Of a stretch of DNA of 64,000 nt, positions 7,809 through 16,199 are shown piece by piece (position 1 is the first letter of the stretch; each line of letters begins with the position of its first letter). The notes beneath the pieces are model-generated. The model was given only the letters and a program-made list of their open reading frames with translations. It was not told the origin of the DNA and made no database searches. Origin of the DNA: Burkholderiales bacterium. Lineage in GTDB: Bacteria; Pseudomonadota; Gammaproteobacteria; Burkholderiales; Burkholderiaceae_C. The DNA is taken from NCBI GenBank assembly GCA_021414305.1, contig JAIOOS010000024.1, positions 62,001-126,000 of the forward strand. Reading direction: 5' to 3'. Position numbers and translations under genes: made by a program.

Positions 7809-9146
7809 TCAGCCGGGCTTGCGCCGCACCCGGTCGGGATAGGTGTAGAGCGCCGCGCTGTCGCCGCGGGCGAAGCCGACCAGCACGATTCCCGCCGCTT
7901 CGGCGACCCGGATCGCCAGCGCCGTCGGCGCCGAGATGGCGGCGAGCACGCCGATGCCGGCCTGCGCGGCCTGGTGCACCATGTCGTGGCTGACCCGGCT
8001 GGTGACGGCGGCGAAGCCGCTCGCCGGCGCGACCCCGGCCCGGGCCATCGCCCCCACGAGCTTGTCGAGGGCATTGCGCCGGCCGACGTCCTCGCGCACG
8101 AGGCGCGACTCGCCGGTCAGCGACATCCAGGCGGCGGCATGGCTGGCGCCAGTCGATTTCCAGAGCCCCTGGCCCGCCGCGAGGGCGCGCATGCCCGCGA
8201 CCAGCGCCGGGTAGTCGATCTCCACCGGCTCGACCCGGCGGCCAACGCCGCGTTCGGCGGCTGCGAGCATCGCTGCCGCGTCCGGGCCGGCAGCGCCGGC
8301 CGCGGCGGCGGCCCGCTGCGCCAGCCGCCCGGCCGAGGCGGCGCTGATCCGGGCGCGCAGGACGAGACCGTCGGCCCGTTCCTCGGTATCGAACGCAAGC
8401 AGATCGCCGGCGCCGTCGACGATGCCGTCGCCGAGCAGGTAGCCGAGCACCAGGTCCTCGAGGTCCGCCGGCGTGGCGAAGACGAGCAGCCGGGCGAGGC
8501 CGTCGACCTCGATCGCGATCGGCACCTCGTCGGCGACCCGCTCCTCGACTTCGGCGCGGCCGCTGCCGCGCAGTGCCCGGGCCGCGACCCGGGCGACCCC
8601 CGCCGGCGCGGCTTCGCCGCCCTGCGCCGGAGCGAGGTAGACGTAGCGGTCGGGATCGGCAAGGAGGAAGGCGGCGACGGCGGCCGCGTCGTTGAGGTCG
8701 AGCACCGGCAAGGCGGTCGGCGCGGGCAACCGCCGCGGATCGTCGGTCGCGACCGCCACGACATGCGGGTCCTCGAGGTAGCGGGCGGGCTTGCCGTTCG
8801 CCGCCCGCCAGACCTCGATCTTCGGCAGCGCGGCGAGCTTGAATCCTTCGACCAGCACCCAGTCGCAAGGCGCGAGCTCGGCGAGCAGGTCGTGCACGGT
8901 GGGGTCGGCCCGAACCTCGAACTCGCGGATCTTCGCCAGCCGCCGGTCGGAACCGATCACGACCTCCGAGGCGCCCGCCTGTCGATGCCGCCAGGAGTCC
9001 TTGCCTTCGTGGTCGATGTCGAAGCTGTGGTGGGCGTGCTTGACGACCGAGACGCGCCGGCCCGCCGCGCGCAGCTCGGCGATGAGCCGCTCGGCGAGGG
9101 TGGTCTTGCCGGAACCGGAGAAGCCGCAAAGGCCGATGACGTTCAT
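7809..9146 (-). CDS. MobB-FdhD fusion protein
   Basis: A 445-residue protein in one uninterrupted frame. Residues 1-168 are MobB, the adapter for molybdopterin guanine dinucleotide synthesis, with Walker A GFSGSGKTTL (8-17), VVKHAHHSFDIDHEGKDSW and LVEGFK. Residues about 175-445 are an FdhD-family domain (ADEVPIAIEVDGLARLLVF, TPADLEDLVLGYLLGDGI, WKSTGASHAAAW, REDVGRRNALDKLVGAM). FdhD moves sulfur from IscS to the formate dehydrogenase cofactor through a CxxC loop; here that loop reads AAAAGAAGPDAA and the FdhD part has no cysteine at all. It is divergent from the DUF6352-tupBC-mobA-moeA operon. Cofactor handling is likely; sulfur transfer is not. Confidence 0.88.
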   Translation of the reverse strand: MNVIGLCGFSGSGKTTLAERLIAELRAAGRRVSVVKHAHHSFDIDHEGKDSWRHRQAGASEVVIGSDRRLAKIREFEVRADPTVHDLLAELAPCDWVLVEGFKLAALPKIEVWRAANGKPARYLEDPHVVAVATDDPRRLPAPTALPVLDLNDAAAVAAFLLADPDRYVYLAPAQGGEAAPAGVARVAARALRGSGRAEVEERVADEVPIAIEVDGLARLLVFATPADLEDLVLGYLLGDGIVDGAGDLLAFDTEERADGLVLRARISAASAGRLAQRAAAAAGAAGPDAAAMLAAAERGVGRRVEPVEIDYPALVAGMRALAAGQGLWKSTGASHAAAWMSLTGESRLVREDVGRRNALDKLVGAMARAGVAPASGFAAVTSRVSHDMVHQAAQAGIGVLAAISAPTALAIRVAEAAGIVLVGFARGDSAALYTYPDRVRRKPG

Positions 9147-9285
9147 CGCCAGGGGAAGGTAGATCCTCGTCACGCGCGCGGCCGGCGGCAGCTTCAACGC
9201 CGGCACGAGGCCTCTCGACGTGGGCCCGAAGTGTAGGCGGGCCGCGGCGCCGGACGCGCCGGCTGGCGGTCGGATAATTCCGGCG

Positions 9286-10347
9286 ATGCGCGACATCTGG
9301 CCGGGCAGCGGCTTTCGCGAGCTGCGCCTCGACGACCACGGCTGGCTGGCGCCGACCGACGCCTGGCTGCGGCTGCTGCTGGCCCTGCCCCAGCTCGACC
9401 TGGTCGAGGAGTCGTGCGCCGCCGAGCGGCGCCTGCGCGCCGCGCTGCTGGCCGCGCCCTCGCGGCCGGTCCCGCCGCTCGAGCTCCTTGCCCTCGCCGA
9501 TGCCGACGCGCGCGACAACTACGGCCACTTCCTGCGCTTTCGCGACGGCCTGCTCGCTGCCGGCACGCTCGAGGCGTGGTACCTCGCCCTGTTCCGCGCC
9601 GGCGGGATCGACCTGCCGCCCCTGTTCATCGATCGCGTGACCGAGGCGATCGTCCGCAATCTCGTCGACGGCACGGAGGACGCGATCCTGCTGCGCGCCG
9701 CCGAGCTGCTGTTCCGGCCGCAGCGGATCGCGCTCGTCGACGGCCGGGTGCTCGCCGCCGACCGCGACCGCGCCGATCGCCTGAGCGACCCGGGCAGCCT
9801 CGATCCGCTCGGCCGGCTGCTGCGCCAGGAACCGGGCGCGGACGCGGCGCCGGGGCTCGAGATCCTGAACGCCGACAACGCCGCTCGCTACTTCGAGGCG
9901 ACCGAGCGCCATGCCTTCGCCCTCGACCTCTCGCACACCTTCGGCACCGACCTCGGCCACGGCCTGGTGATCACGCTGGCGCGCGCGGATTCGGGCCTGA
10001 AGGCGCTCGGCCGCGTCCTCGAGCGATGGGTGCGGCACTTCCTCGGCGTGGGCGTCCGCATCGAGCCGCGCTCGCGGGTCGACGATCCGGCGTGGCGCTG
10101 GCACATCGGCCTCGATGTCGACGCGACCGCCCTGCTCAACGAGCTCTACCTGAAGGGCGGTGCAGAGCTCGCGGACCCGAGCCGCCTGATCGGCCTGTTC
10201 CAGCTCGAGTTCGAGGACCCGCAGGCGATGCGTGCCGACCTCGCCGGCAAGCCCGTCTACCTCGGCCTGGGCATGTCGGCGGCGCAGACGCTCAAGCTCA
10301 AGCCGCAGAACCTGCTGCTCGACCTGCCGCTCGCCGGACCGATGTGA
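9286..10347 (+). CDS. DUF6352-family protein in the molybdenum/tungsten cofactor cluster
   Basis: A 353-residue soluble protein with no signal peptide or catalytic motif that I can name. It matches my memory of the DUF6352 family, which occurs in Burkholderiales beside formate dehydrogenase and cofactor genes. It is the first gene of a tight run with tupB (7-base gap), tupC, mobA and moeA, so a role in molybdate or tungstate handling or in formate dehydrogenase maturation is an inference from position. A -10-like ATAATT lies only about 8 bases before the ATG at 9286. Confidence 0.75.
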   Translation: MRDIWPGSGFRELRLDDHGWLAPTDAWLRLLLALPQLDLVEESCAAERRLRAALLAAPSRPVPPLELLALADADARDNYGHFLRFRDGLLAAGTLEAWYLALFRAGGIDLPPLFIDRVTEAIVRNLVDGTEDAILLRAAELLFRPQRIALVDGRVLAADRDRADRLSDPGSLDPLGRLLRQEPGADAAPGLEILNADNAARYFEATERHAFALDLSHTFGTDLGHGLVITLARADSGLKALGRVLERWVRHFLGVGVRIEPRSRVDDPAWRWHIGLDVDATALLNELYLKGGAELADPSRLIGLFQLEFEDPQAMRADLAGKPVYLGLGMSAAQTLKLKPQNLLLDLPLAGPM

Positions 10348-10354
10348 GGCGGCG

Positions 10355-11068
10355 ATGAGCGCATTCGCGGAGAGCCTGTCGACCGCCGTCGCCCTGGTGC
10401 GCGACGCCGATCCGCAGCTCACGCGGATCGTCGTCCTGTCGCTTTCGGTGAGCGGCGCGGCCTGCCTGATCGGCGCGGTCTTCGGCCTGGCCGGCGGTGC
10501 CTGGCTCGCCGTCACCCGCATGCCCGGTCGGCGGGCGCTGGTCGCGGCGCTCAACACGCTGCTCGGCCTGCCTTCGGTTGTCGTCGGCCTGGTCGTCTAT
10601 CTCCTGCTGTCGCGCAGCGGGCCGCTGGGCTCGTGGGGCATCCTGTTCACGCCACAGGCGATGGTCATCGCCCAGAGCATCCTGGTGCTGCCGGTGATCG
10701 CCGCGCTCACGCGCCAGCTCGTCGCCGACAGCCTGCGCGAAGGCGGCGAGCAGCTCGGCTCGATGGGCGCCGGGCCGCTGACGCGGGCCGTTCTGATGCT
10801 CGTGCACGAGCGCTGGTCGGTGGTGACGGTGCTGCTCACCGCCTTCGGTCGCGCGGTGTCGGAGGTCGGCGCGGTGATGATCGTCGGCGGCAACATCGAC
10901 GGCGTCACGCGCGTCATCACCACCACGATCGCGCTCGAGACGAGCAAGGGCGACCTGCCGCTCGCCCTCGCCCTCGGCCTGGTGCTGCTGGTCGTGGTCG
11001 GCGTGATCAATGCCGCCGTCGCGCTCAGCCCGGGCGCGAGGCGGCAGATCACGAGCGGCGCGCGATGA
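10355..11068 (+). CDS. tupB: Tungstate ABC transporter permease (TupB type)
   Basis: A 237-residue inner-membrane permease with about five membrane spans. The cytoplasmic EAA loop reads REGGEQLGSMGAGPLTRAVL, and the signature AFGRAVSEVGAVMIVGGNI is typical of TupB/WtpB/ModB-type oxyanion permeases. The start MSAFAESL follows the previous stop by 7 bases; the upstream in-frame extension is coding for the neighbour in another frame. Its stop overlaps the tupC ATG. The specificity (tungstate rather than molybdate) is inferred from resemblance and from the formate dehydrogenase context. No substrate-binding protein gene lies nearby. Confidence 0.85.
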   Translation: MSAFAESLSTAVALVRDADPQLTRIVVLSLSVSGAACLIGAVFGLAGGAWLAVTRMPGRRALVAALNTLLGLPSVVVGLVVYLLLSRSGPLGSWGILFTPQAMVIAQSILVLPVIAALTRQLVADSLREGGEQLGSMGAGPLTRAVLMLVHERWSVVTVLLTAFGRAVSEVGAVMIVGGNIDGVTRVITTTIALETSKGDLPLALALGLVLLVVVGVINAAVALSPGARRQITSGAR

Positions 11069-11781
11069 ACGACTCCGCGACCCTGCTCAGCCTCGCCGGC
11101 GTCTCGGTGAGCTACGGCGCGCACGCGGCGCTGAAGGCGGTCGACGTGCAGATCCGGCGCGGCGAGTTCGTCGCCCTGGTCGGCAGCAACGGCGCCGGCA
11201 AGACCACCCTGCTCCACGCCCTGAACGGCCTGCTGCCGCTGAGCGGCACGCGCCGCGTCGACGCCGCCGGCGTGACCCAGGCGATGGTGTTCCAGCGCCC
11301 GTTCATGCTGCGCCTCTCGGTCCTGAACAACCTGCGCATCGCCCTCTGGCTCGCCGGCGTGCCCCCGGCCGAGCGCGCCAGCCGCGCGCGCGAGGCGCTG
11401 CAGCGCGCGGCGCTCGCCGACCGCGCCGAGCGGCCGGCGCGCACCCTCTCGGGCGGCCAGCAGCAGCGGCTGGCGCTGGCCCGCGCGTGGGCGATCCGCC
11501 CCGACGTGCTGTTCCTCGACGAGCCGACCTCCAATCTCGATCCGGCGGCGAAGAAGGAGATCGAGGCTATGCTGGCCGCTTTCGCCACCGACGGAATGAC
11601 GCTCGTGATGAGCACGCACAACCTCGGCCAGGCCAAGCGCCTGGCCACCCGGGTGATCCACCTCGAGGGCGGCACCATCCACGCCGACCTGCCGACCGAA
11701 CGCTACTTCGGCGAGCACGCCGACCTGCCGTTGCGCCGCCATCCCGCGGACGCCCTCCCGCCGGGCGAGGAGCTGTCATGA
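11065..11781 (+). CDS. tupC: Tungstate ABC transporter ATP-binding protein (TupC type)
   Basis: A 238-residue ABC ATPase. Walker A is GSNGAGKTTLL (about residue 40), the Q-loop is at AMVFQRPFM, the signature is LSGGQQQRLALARAW, Walker B is DVLFLDEPTSNLD and the switch His is in MSTHNLGQ. It powers the TupB permease, whose stop overlaps this ATG by 4 bases. Its own stop overlaps the mobA ATG, so the three are translationally coupled. The short length, without a C-terminal regulatory domain, is usual for TupC. Confidence 0.88.
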   Translation: MNDSATLLSLAGVSVSYGAHAALKAVDVQIRRGEFVALVGSNGAGKTTLLHALNGLLPLSGTRRVDAAGVTQAMVFQRPFMLRLSVLNNLRIALWLAGVPPAERASRAREALQRAALADRAERPARTLSGGQQQRLALARAWAIRPDVLFLDEPTSNLDPAAKKEIEAMLAAFATDGMTLVMSTHNLGQAKRLATRVIHLEGGTIHADLPTERYFGEHADLPLRRHPADALPPGEELS

Positions 11782-12386
11782 CGGCGACGATCGCCCCGGA
11801 GCAGATCACGGGCATGGTGCTCGCGGGCGGACGCGGCAGCCGCATGGGCGGGGTCGACAAGGGCCTGCAGAACTTTCGCGGCATGCCGCTGGCGATGCAT
11901 GCCCTGCTTCGCCTGCAGGCGCAGGTCGGCGAGACGATGATCAACGCCAACCGCAACCTCGCCGCCTACGAGTCGATGGGCGTGCCGGTCTGGCCCGACG
12001 CGCTGCCCGACTATCCGGGGCCGCTGGCCGGCTTTCTCTCCGGGATCGAGCGCTGCGAGACGCCGTACCTCGTGGTCGTGCCCTGCGACACGCCGCTCTT
12101 CCCCGAGGACCTGGTCGCGCGCCTCGCCGAAGCGTTCGCCGCCGAGGGCACCGAGATCGCAGTCGCCGCCACCCGCGAAGGCGGCGTGCTGCAGGCGCAG
12201 CCGGTGTTCTGCATGATGCGCACCGAGGTCATGGAGAGCCTGGTCCGCTTCATCCACGGCGGCCAGCGCAAGATCGACCGCTGGACCGCCCTGCACGCGA
12301 CCCGCCTGGTCGCGTTCGAGGATGCCGCGGCCTTCGCCAACGCCAACACCGCCGAGGAGCTGCATCAGCTCCAGCGCCATGACTGA
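11778..12386 (+). CDS. mobA: MobA, molybdenum cofactor guanylyltransferase
   Basis: A 202-residue nucleotidyltransferase that joins GMP to molybdopterin to make the bis-MGD cofactor used by formate dehydrogenase. The N-terminal GTP-binding loop LAGGRGSRMGGVDKGL is intact, and YPGPLAGFLSGIE and VVPCDTPLFPEDL carry the metal and substrate residues. The gene overlaps tupC (ATGA) upstream and moeA by 8 bases downstream. Confidence 0.95.
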   Translation: MTATIAPEQITGMVLAGGRGSRMGGVDKGLQNFRGMPLAMHALLRLQAQVGETMINANRNLAAYESMGVPVWPDALPDYPGPLAGFLSGIERCETPYLVVVPCDTPLFPEDLVARLAEAFAAEGTEIAVAATREGGVLQAQPVFCMMRTEVMESLVRFIHGGQRKIDRWTALHATRLVAFEDAAAFANANTAEELHQLQRHD

Positions 12387-13671
12387 GGCGAAGCCGACAA
12401 CGCTGCAGGAGGTCGGCTCCTGCGTCGGCGGCTACGACCCGAAGGCGCTGCCGGTGGCGGTGGCGCGCGAGTTCCTCGATCGGCTGGTGCCGCGGCTGCA
12501 GGCGGTCGAGAAGCTGGCGCTGCGCGCCGCCCTCGGTCGCGTGCTCGCCGAAGACATCGTCTCGCCGATCGACGTGCCGGCGCAGGACAACTCGGCGATG
12601 GACGGCTACGCCTTGCGCGCGTCGGACCTCGCGGCCACGGGAGATACGGTGCTCGCGGTCGCGGGCAGCGGCTTCGCCGGCGGCGGCGTCGCCGTGGCGG
12701 TCGGGGCCGGGCAGTGCGTGCGCATCATGACCGGCGCCACCATGCCGGCCGGGCTCGACACGGTCGTGCCGCAGGAGTTCGTGCGCGTCGAGGGCGAGCG
12801 CATCGTGCTGGCCGCCGGCGTGGTGCGCCAGGGCGAGAACCGGCGGCTGGCCGGCGAGGACCTGGCGCGCGGCGCGACCGCGCTCTTCGCCGGCCGGGTG
12901 CTGCGCCCGGCCGACATCGGCGTGCTGGCGTCGCTCGGCCGCGCCGAAGTGCCGGTGTTCCGGCGGCTGCGCGTCGCCTTCTTCTCGACCGGCGACGAGC
13001 TGCGCTCGATCGGCGAGCCGCTCACCCCCGGTTCGGTCTACGACAGCAACCGCTACACGCTCTGGGCGATGCTGCAGCGGCTCGGCGTCGACATGCTCGA
13101 CCTCGGCGTGGTGCGCGACGATCCCGCGGCGCTCGAGGCCGCCTTTCGCACCGCCGCGGGCGCGGCCGATGCGGTGATCACCACCGGCGGCGCCAGCGTC
13201 GGCGAGGCCGACCACACGCTGATGGTGCTTGCCAGCCTGGGCGACGCGGTGTTCTGGCGGATCGCCATGCGCCCGGGCCGGCCGATGGCGATCGGCCGGA
13301 TCGAAAGCGCCGGGCGCAGCGTCATCGCCTTCGGCCTGCCCGGCAATCCGGTGGCGGTGATGGTCACGTTCTACGCCCTGGTCCGCGACGCACTGCTCGC
13401 GATGAGCGGCGCGACGCCGACGCCGCTGCTCGCACTGCGCGCCGCCAGCGTGTCGGCGGTGCGCAAGAAGCCCGGCCGCACCGAGTACCAGCGCGGCTTC
13501 GTCGAGCGCGCTGCCGACGGTGGCCTGCAGGTGCGTGTGAGCGGCGCGCAAGGGTCGGGCATCCTGCGCAGCATGAGCGAGGCGAACGGGCTGGTAGTGC
13601 TCGGCCACGAGCAGGGCAACGTCGCCGCCGGCGACATGGTCGACGTGCTGATGTTCGACGGGCTCGGCTGA
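12379..13671 (+). CDS. moeA: MoeA, molybdopterin molybdenumtransferase
   Basis: A 430-residue protein that inserts molybdenum (or tungsten) into adenylylated molybdopterin. Family landmarks are QDNSAMDGYALR near residue 70, RIMTGATMPAGLDTVVPQE, FFSTGDELRSIGEPLTPGSV, TTGGASVGEADHT and FGLPGNPVAVMVTFY. The C-terminal domain IV is complete. It is the last gene of the rightward operon and converges on fdhD with 13 bases between the stops. Confidence 0.95.
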   Translation: MTEAKPTTLQEVGSCVGGYDPKALPVAVAREFLDRLVPRLQAVEKLALRAALGRVLAEDIVSPIDVPAQDNSAMDGYALRASDLAATGDTVLAVAGSGFAGGGVAVAVGAGQCVRIMTGATMPAGLDTVVPQEFVRVEGERIVLAAGVVRQGENRRLAGEDLARGATALFAGRVLRPADIGVLASLGRAEVPVFRRLRVAFFSTGDELRSIGEPLTPGSVYDSNRYTLWAMLQRLGVDMLDLGVVRDDPAALEAAFRTAAGAADAVITTGGASVGEADHTLMVLASLGDAVFWRIAMRPGRPMAIGRIESAGRSVIAFGLPGNPVAVMVTFYALVRDALLAMSGATPTPLLALRAASVSAVRKKPGRTEYQRGFVERAADGGLQVRVSGAQGSGILRSMSEANGLVVLGHEQGNVAAGDMVDVLMFDGLG

Positions 13672-13684
13672 GCCGCCCAGCCGA

Positions 13685-14527
13685 TCAGCCCGGGCGCGGC
13701 GGCTCGGGCTCGGCGTCGAAGCGGTCGAAGCCGCAGTAGCAGACGAAGTGCCGGTTCATCGCCCGGCCGAAGAGGGTCAGGCCGAGGCGCTGCGCGAGCT
13801 CGTAGCCCATCTGCGTGGCGCCGCTGCGCGAGACGATCACCGGAATGCCCATCTGCGCCGACTTGATCACCATCTCGCTGGTCAGCCGGCCGGTGGTGTA
13901 GAAGATCTTGTCGCCGCCGCTCACATCGTGCAGCCACATCCAGCCGGCGATCGTGTCGATCGCGTTGTGCCGGCCGACGTCCTCGACGAAGGTCAGCAGC
14001 TCGTCCTGGCGGAACAGCGCGCAGCCGTGCACCGATCCCGCCGACTTGTAGGTGCTCTCCTGGAGCCGCATCGCATTGAGCAGGCCGTACAGCGCGCGCT
14101 GGCTGATCCGCGCCGCGGGATCGCTGGTCTCGGGCAGGCGGATCGAGCCGAGGTCGCTCATCAGGTCGCCGAACACCGTGCCCTGGCCGCAGCCGGTGGT
14201 GACCACGCGCTTGGCGGTCTTCTCGTCGAAGCGCTCGATGCCGGCGCGCGTCTTCACCGCGGCGGCGTTGACGTCCCAGGCGACGGTGACCGAGTCGACA
14301 TCGTCGACCGAATCGACCAGGCGCTGGTTGCGCAGGTAGCCGAGCACCAGCAGCTCGGGCGCGGCGCCGAGCGTCATCAGCGTCACCAGCTCGCGCTTGT
14401 CGACGAACACCGTCAGCGGCCGTTCGGCCGGGATCGAGATCTTCCGCTCGGCGCCGAACTCGTCGCGAACGGCGATCTCCTGCGTCAGCGGGGCGCTCGC
14501 CGAAGTCAGGCGCACGGAAGAAGTCAT
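13685..14527 (-). CDS. fdhD: FdhD, formate dehydrogenase accessory sulfurtransferase
   Basis: A 280-residue stand-alone FdhD. The sulfur-transfer loop reads VTTGCGQGTVFGDLM, so Cys113 is kept while the second cysteine of the E. coli CxxC is Gly. This variant loop occurs in related bacteria as far as I recall. SAGSVHGCALF, EDVGRHNAIDTIAGWM and FYTTGRLTSEMVIK are the other family blocks, and a C-terminal HFVCYCGFDRFD adds two cysteines. It is the distal gene of the formate dehydrogenase operon and is likely the active sulfurtransferase, given that the other FdhD domain in the cluster lacks cysteine. Confidence 0.93.
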   Translation of the reverse strand: MTSSVRLTSASAPLTQEIAVRDEFGAERKISIPAERPLTVFVDKRELVTLMTLGAAPELLVLGYLRNQRLVDSVDDVDSVTVAWDVNAAAVKTRAGIERFDEKTAKRVVTTGCGQGTVFGDLMSDLGSIRLPETSDPAARISQRALYGLLNAMRLQESTYKSAGSVHGCALFRQDELLTFVEDVGRHNAIDTIAGWMWLHDVSGGDKIFYTTGRLTSEMVIKSAQMGIPVIVSRSGATQMGYELAQRLGLTLFGRAMNRHFVCYCGFDRFDAEPEPPRPG

Positions 14528-14586
14528 CCTGCGACTGTACGCAAGGGCGGCGCGTGCGCCGTCCGGCCTGGCGAAGGCTTCGGCCG

Positions 14587-15018
14587 CTACTTCTTCGGCG
14601 AGATCTGCGCCGAGGTCGCTTTCGTGTTCGGCGGCGATACGGCCGGGCCCGGCGGCGAGTGCGCGCCCGCCGCCTCGAGCGGCTTGGCGACGGCCGGCGT
14701 GACTGCAGCCACGTAGGGGCCCGGATCGGCGCAGGTCGGAATCACCACCGGCAACGGGGCCGCGCCCGATGCCGGCGCCGCCATGGGCACGGCCGAGGCG
14801 GCCGTGCTGCTCGCCGTCTTGCCGCTCTTCTTGTACCCATCGGCAACGCGATCCTGCGCCAGGCAAAGCTTGTAGGCGCCGACCTTGTCGACCCAGGCGG
14901 CCTTGGCCGCGGTCTCGGCCGCGGCCGCCTTGGCCTCGTCGGTCTGCGGCGGCAGCTTGGCCAGCACCGGCAGGGCGAGCGCAGCGGACAGCAGGGCGAC
15001 ACAGTGAACAGGACGCAT
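14587..15018 (-). CDS. Exported Ala-rich protein in the formate dehydrogenase operon
   Basis: A 143-residue protein with a Sec signal peptide (about residues 1-20, cleavage after PVLA). A helical, charged stretch contains WVDKVGAYKLCLAQDRVADG, then a Ser/Ala/Pro-rich low-complexity tail with one more cysteine (IPTCADPGPY). I do not recognise a named domain. Two cysteines in an exported protein suggest a disulfide. It lies 23 bases from the formate dehydrogenase gamma subunit gene and is probably co-transcribed; a periplasmic role near the enzyme is an inference from position only. Confidence 0.75.
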   Translation of the reverse strand: MRPVHCVALLSAALALPVLAKLPPQTDEAKAAAAETAAKAAWVDKVGAYKLCLAQDRVADGYKKSGKTASSTAASAVPMAAPASGAAPLPVVIPTCADPGPYVAAVTPAVAKPLEAAGAHSPPGPAVSPPNTKATSAQISPKK

Positions 15019-15041
15019 GGCTTTCCTCGGAGAAGGGGGAT

Positions 15042-16187
15042 TCAGGCCGCCGGCTGCTCGAGCCGACCCGCGGGCGGCGCGCTGCGCTGCGCGGGGATCT
15101 TGCCGTCACGGATGTCTTCGTACCAGTAGGCGTGGTGCTCGCGCGCCCAGCCCTCGTCGACGACGCCGGTCTTCATCGCCTGGTAGGAGCCGCGCATGCC
15201 GATCGTGCCGATGTAGATGTGGCCGAGGAAGACCGCGGTGATCAGCATCGCCGCGACCGAGTGGATGAGGTGCGCGATCTGCATGTCGCCGCGGGCGTAG
15301 AGCAGGCCGGGCAGGAGCTGGTCGAGCACCAGCCCGGAGCCGACGATGAAGCCGCCGAGCAGGAACACGCCGAACCAGAACACCAGCTTCTCGCCGGCGT
15401 TGAAGCGGTGCGACGGCGGCTCCTCGCCGCCGAAAAGGCCGCCGCCCTTGCGCAGCCAGGCCAGGTCGTCGCGGCTCGGCATGTTGCTGCGCAGGAACGT
15501 GAGGAACACGATCACCAGCGACACGGCGAACAACGGGCCGGCGAAGTTGTGCGCGGTCTTGAGCACGTAGCTCAGCCAACCGAGCAGCGTCGCGCCGATG
15601 ATCGGCAGGAGCAGGAACTTGCCGAACGCCATCACCAGGCCGGAGACGGCGAGGACGACGAAGGCGACCGCGTTGCTCCAGTGCGCGGCGCGCTCGAAGT
15701 AGGTGAAGCGCTCGATCTTGCGGCCGGTGTCGGGCTCGTGCCCGCCGAGCGGCCCCCTGGCGAAGTAGTAGAGGGCGATCGCCAGGGCGACGATCAGGAC
15801 CAGCGAGCCGCCGTACGGAATGATCCACTGGTTGCGCACCTGGCGCCACGCCTCGCCGGCCGTGGTGAGCCTGGACCCGGGATACTGGACGAACTCCTGC
15901 ACCAGCACGCCCTTCTCGCCGGCGGCGGCGTTGTTCACCGTGCCCGGCGCCGTGCCCGAGTTGCGCACGCCGCGCCAGAACGGCGCGTTGTTTCCCGGCT
16001 GCGTCTTCGCCCGCTCGCCGTTGGTCTCGCCCGGACGCGGCTCGGCGAGGGCGGCGCTGGCGCCCGGCGCGACGCCGGCCGCGGGCGCCACGGGATCGTC
16101 TTTCTTCGCATCGCCTTGCGCCAGGGCGGCGCCACCGAGAGCCGACAGGGCGAGCGCGAGGGCCACGCCGCGGAAGATGCTTCGCAT
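15042..16187 (-). CDS. fdoI: Formate dehydrogenase gamma subunit (cytochrome b556)
   Basis: A 381-residue membrane cytochrome b. After a signal-like N terminus (about residues 1-23) and a Pro/Ala-rich periplasmic stretch, one early membrane segment precedes the FdnI/FdoI-type four-helix core. The conserved FTYFERAAHWSNAVAFVVLA, LKTAHNFAGPLFAVSL and LIHSVAAMLITAVFLGHIYI carry the heme-ligand histidines. It anchors the enzyme and passes electrons from formate to the quinone pool. The extended periplasmic N-terminal region is longer than in E. coli FdnI but usual for FDH3-type proteins. Confidence 0.92.
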   Translation of the reverse strand: MRSIFRGVALALALSALGGAALAQGDAKKDDPVAPAAGVAPGASAALAEPRPGETNGERAKTQPGNNAPFWRGVRNSGTAPGTVNNAAAGEKGVLVQEFVQYPGSRLTTAGEAWRQVRNQWIIPYGGSLVLIVALAIALYYFARGPLGGHEPDTGRKIERFTYFERAAHWSNAVAFVVLAVSGLVMAFGKFLLLPIIGATLLGWLSYVLKTAHNFAGPLFAVSLVIVFLTFLRSNMPSRDDLAWLRKGGGLFGGEEPPSHRFNAGEKLVFWFGVFLLGGFIVGSGLVLDQLLPGLLYARGDMQIAHLIHSVAAMLITAVFLGHIYIGTIGMRGSYQAMKTGVVDEGWAREHHAYWYEDIRDGKIPAQRSAPPAGRLEQPAA

Positions 16188-16199
16188 GAGGGCTCCCTG

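Noticed and set aside
9273..9288. Leaderless transcription of the DUF6352 gene
   Set aside because: An ATAATT lies about 8 bases before the ATG, but there is no matching -35 box, and one hexamer is not enough to claim a leaderless mRNA.
7171..10557. Open frame of 1128 codons on the minus strand
   Set aside because: It crosses the MobB-FdhD gene in another frame and is antisense to DUF6352 and the Mpo1-like gene; the translation is low-complexity Arg/Ala/Gly without motifs.
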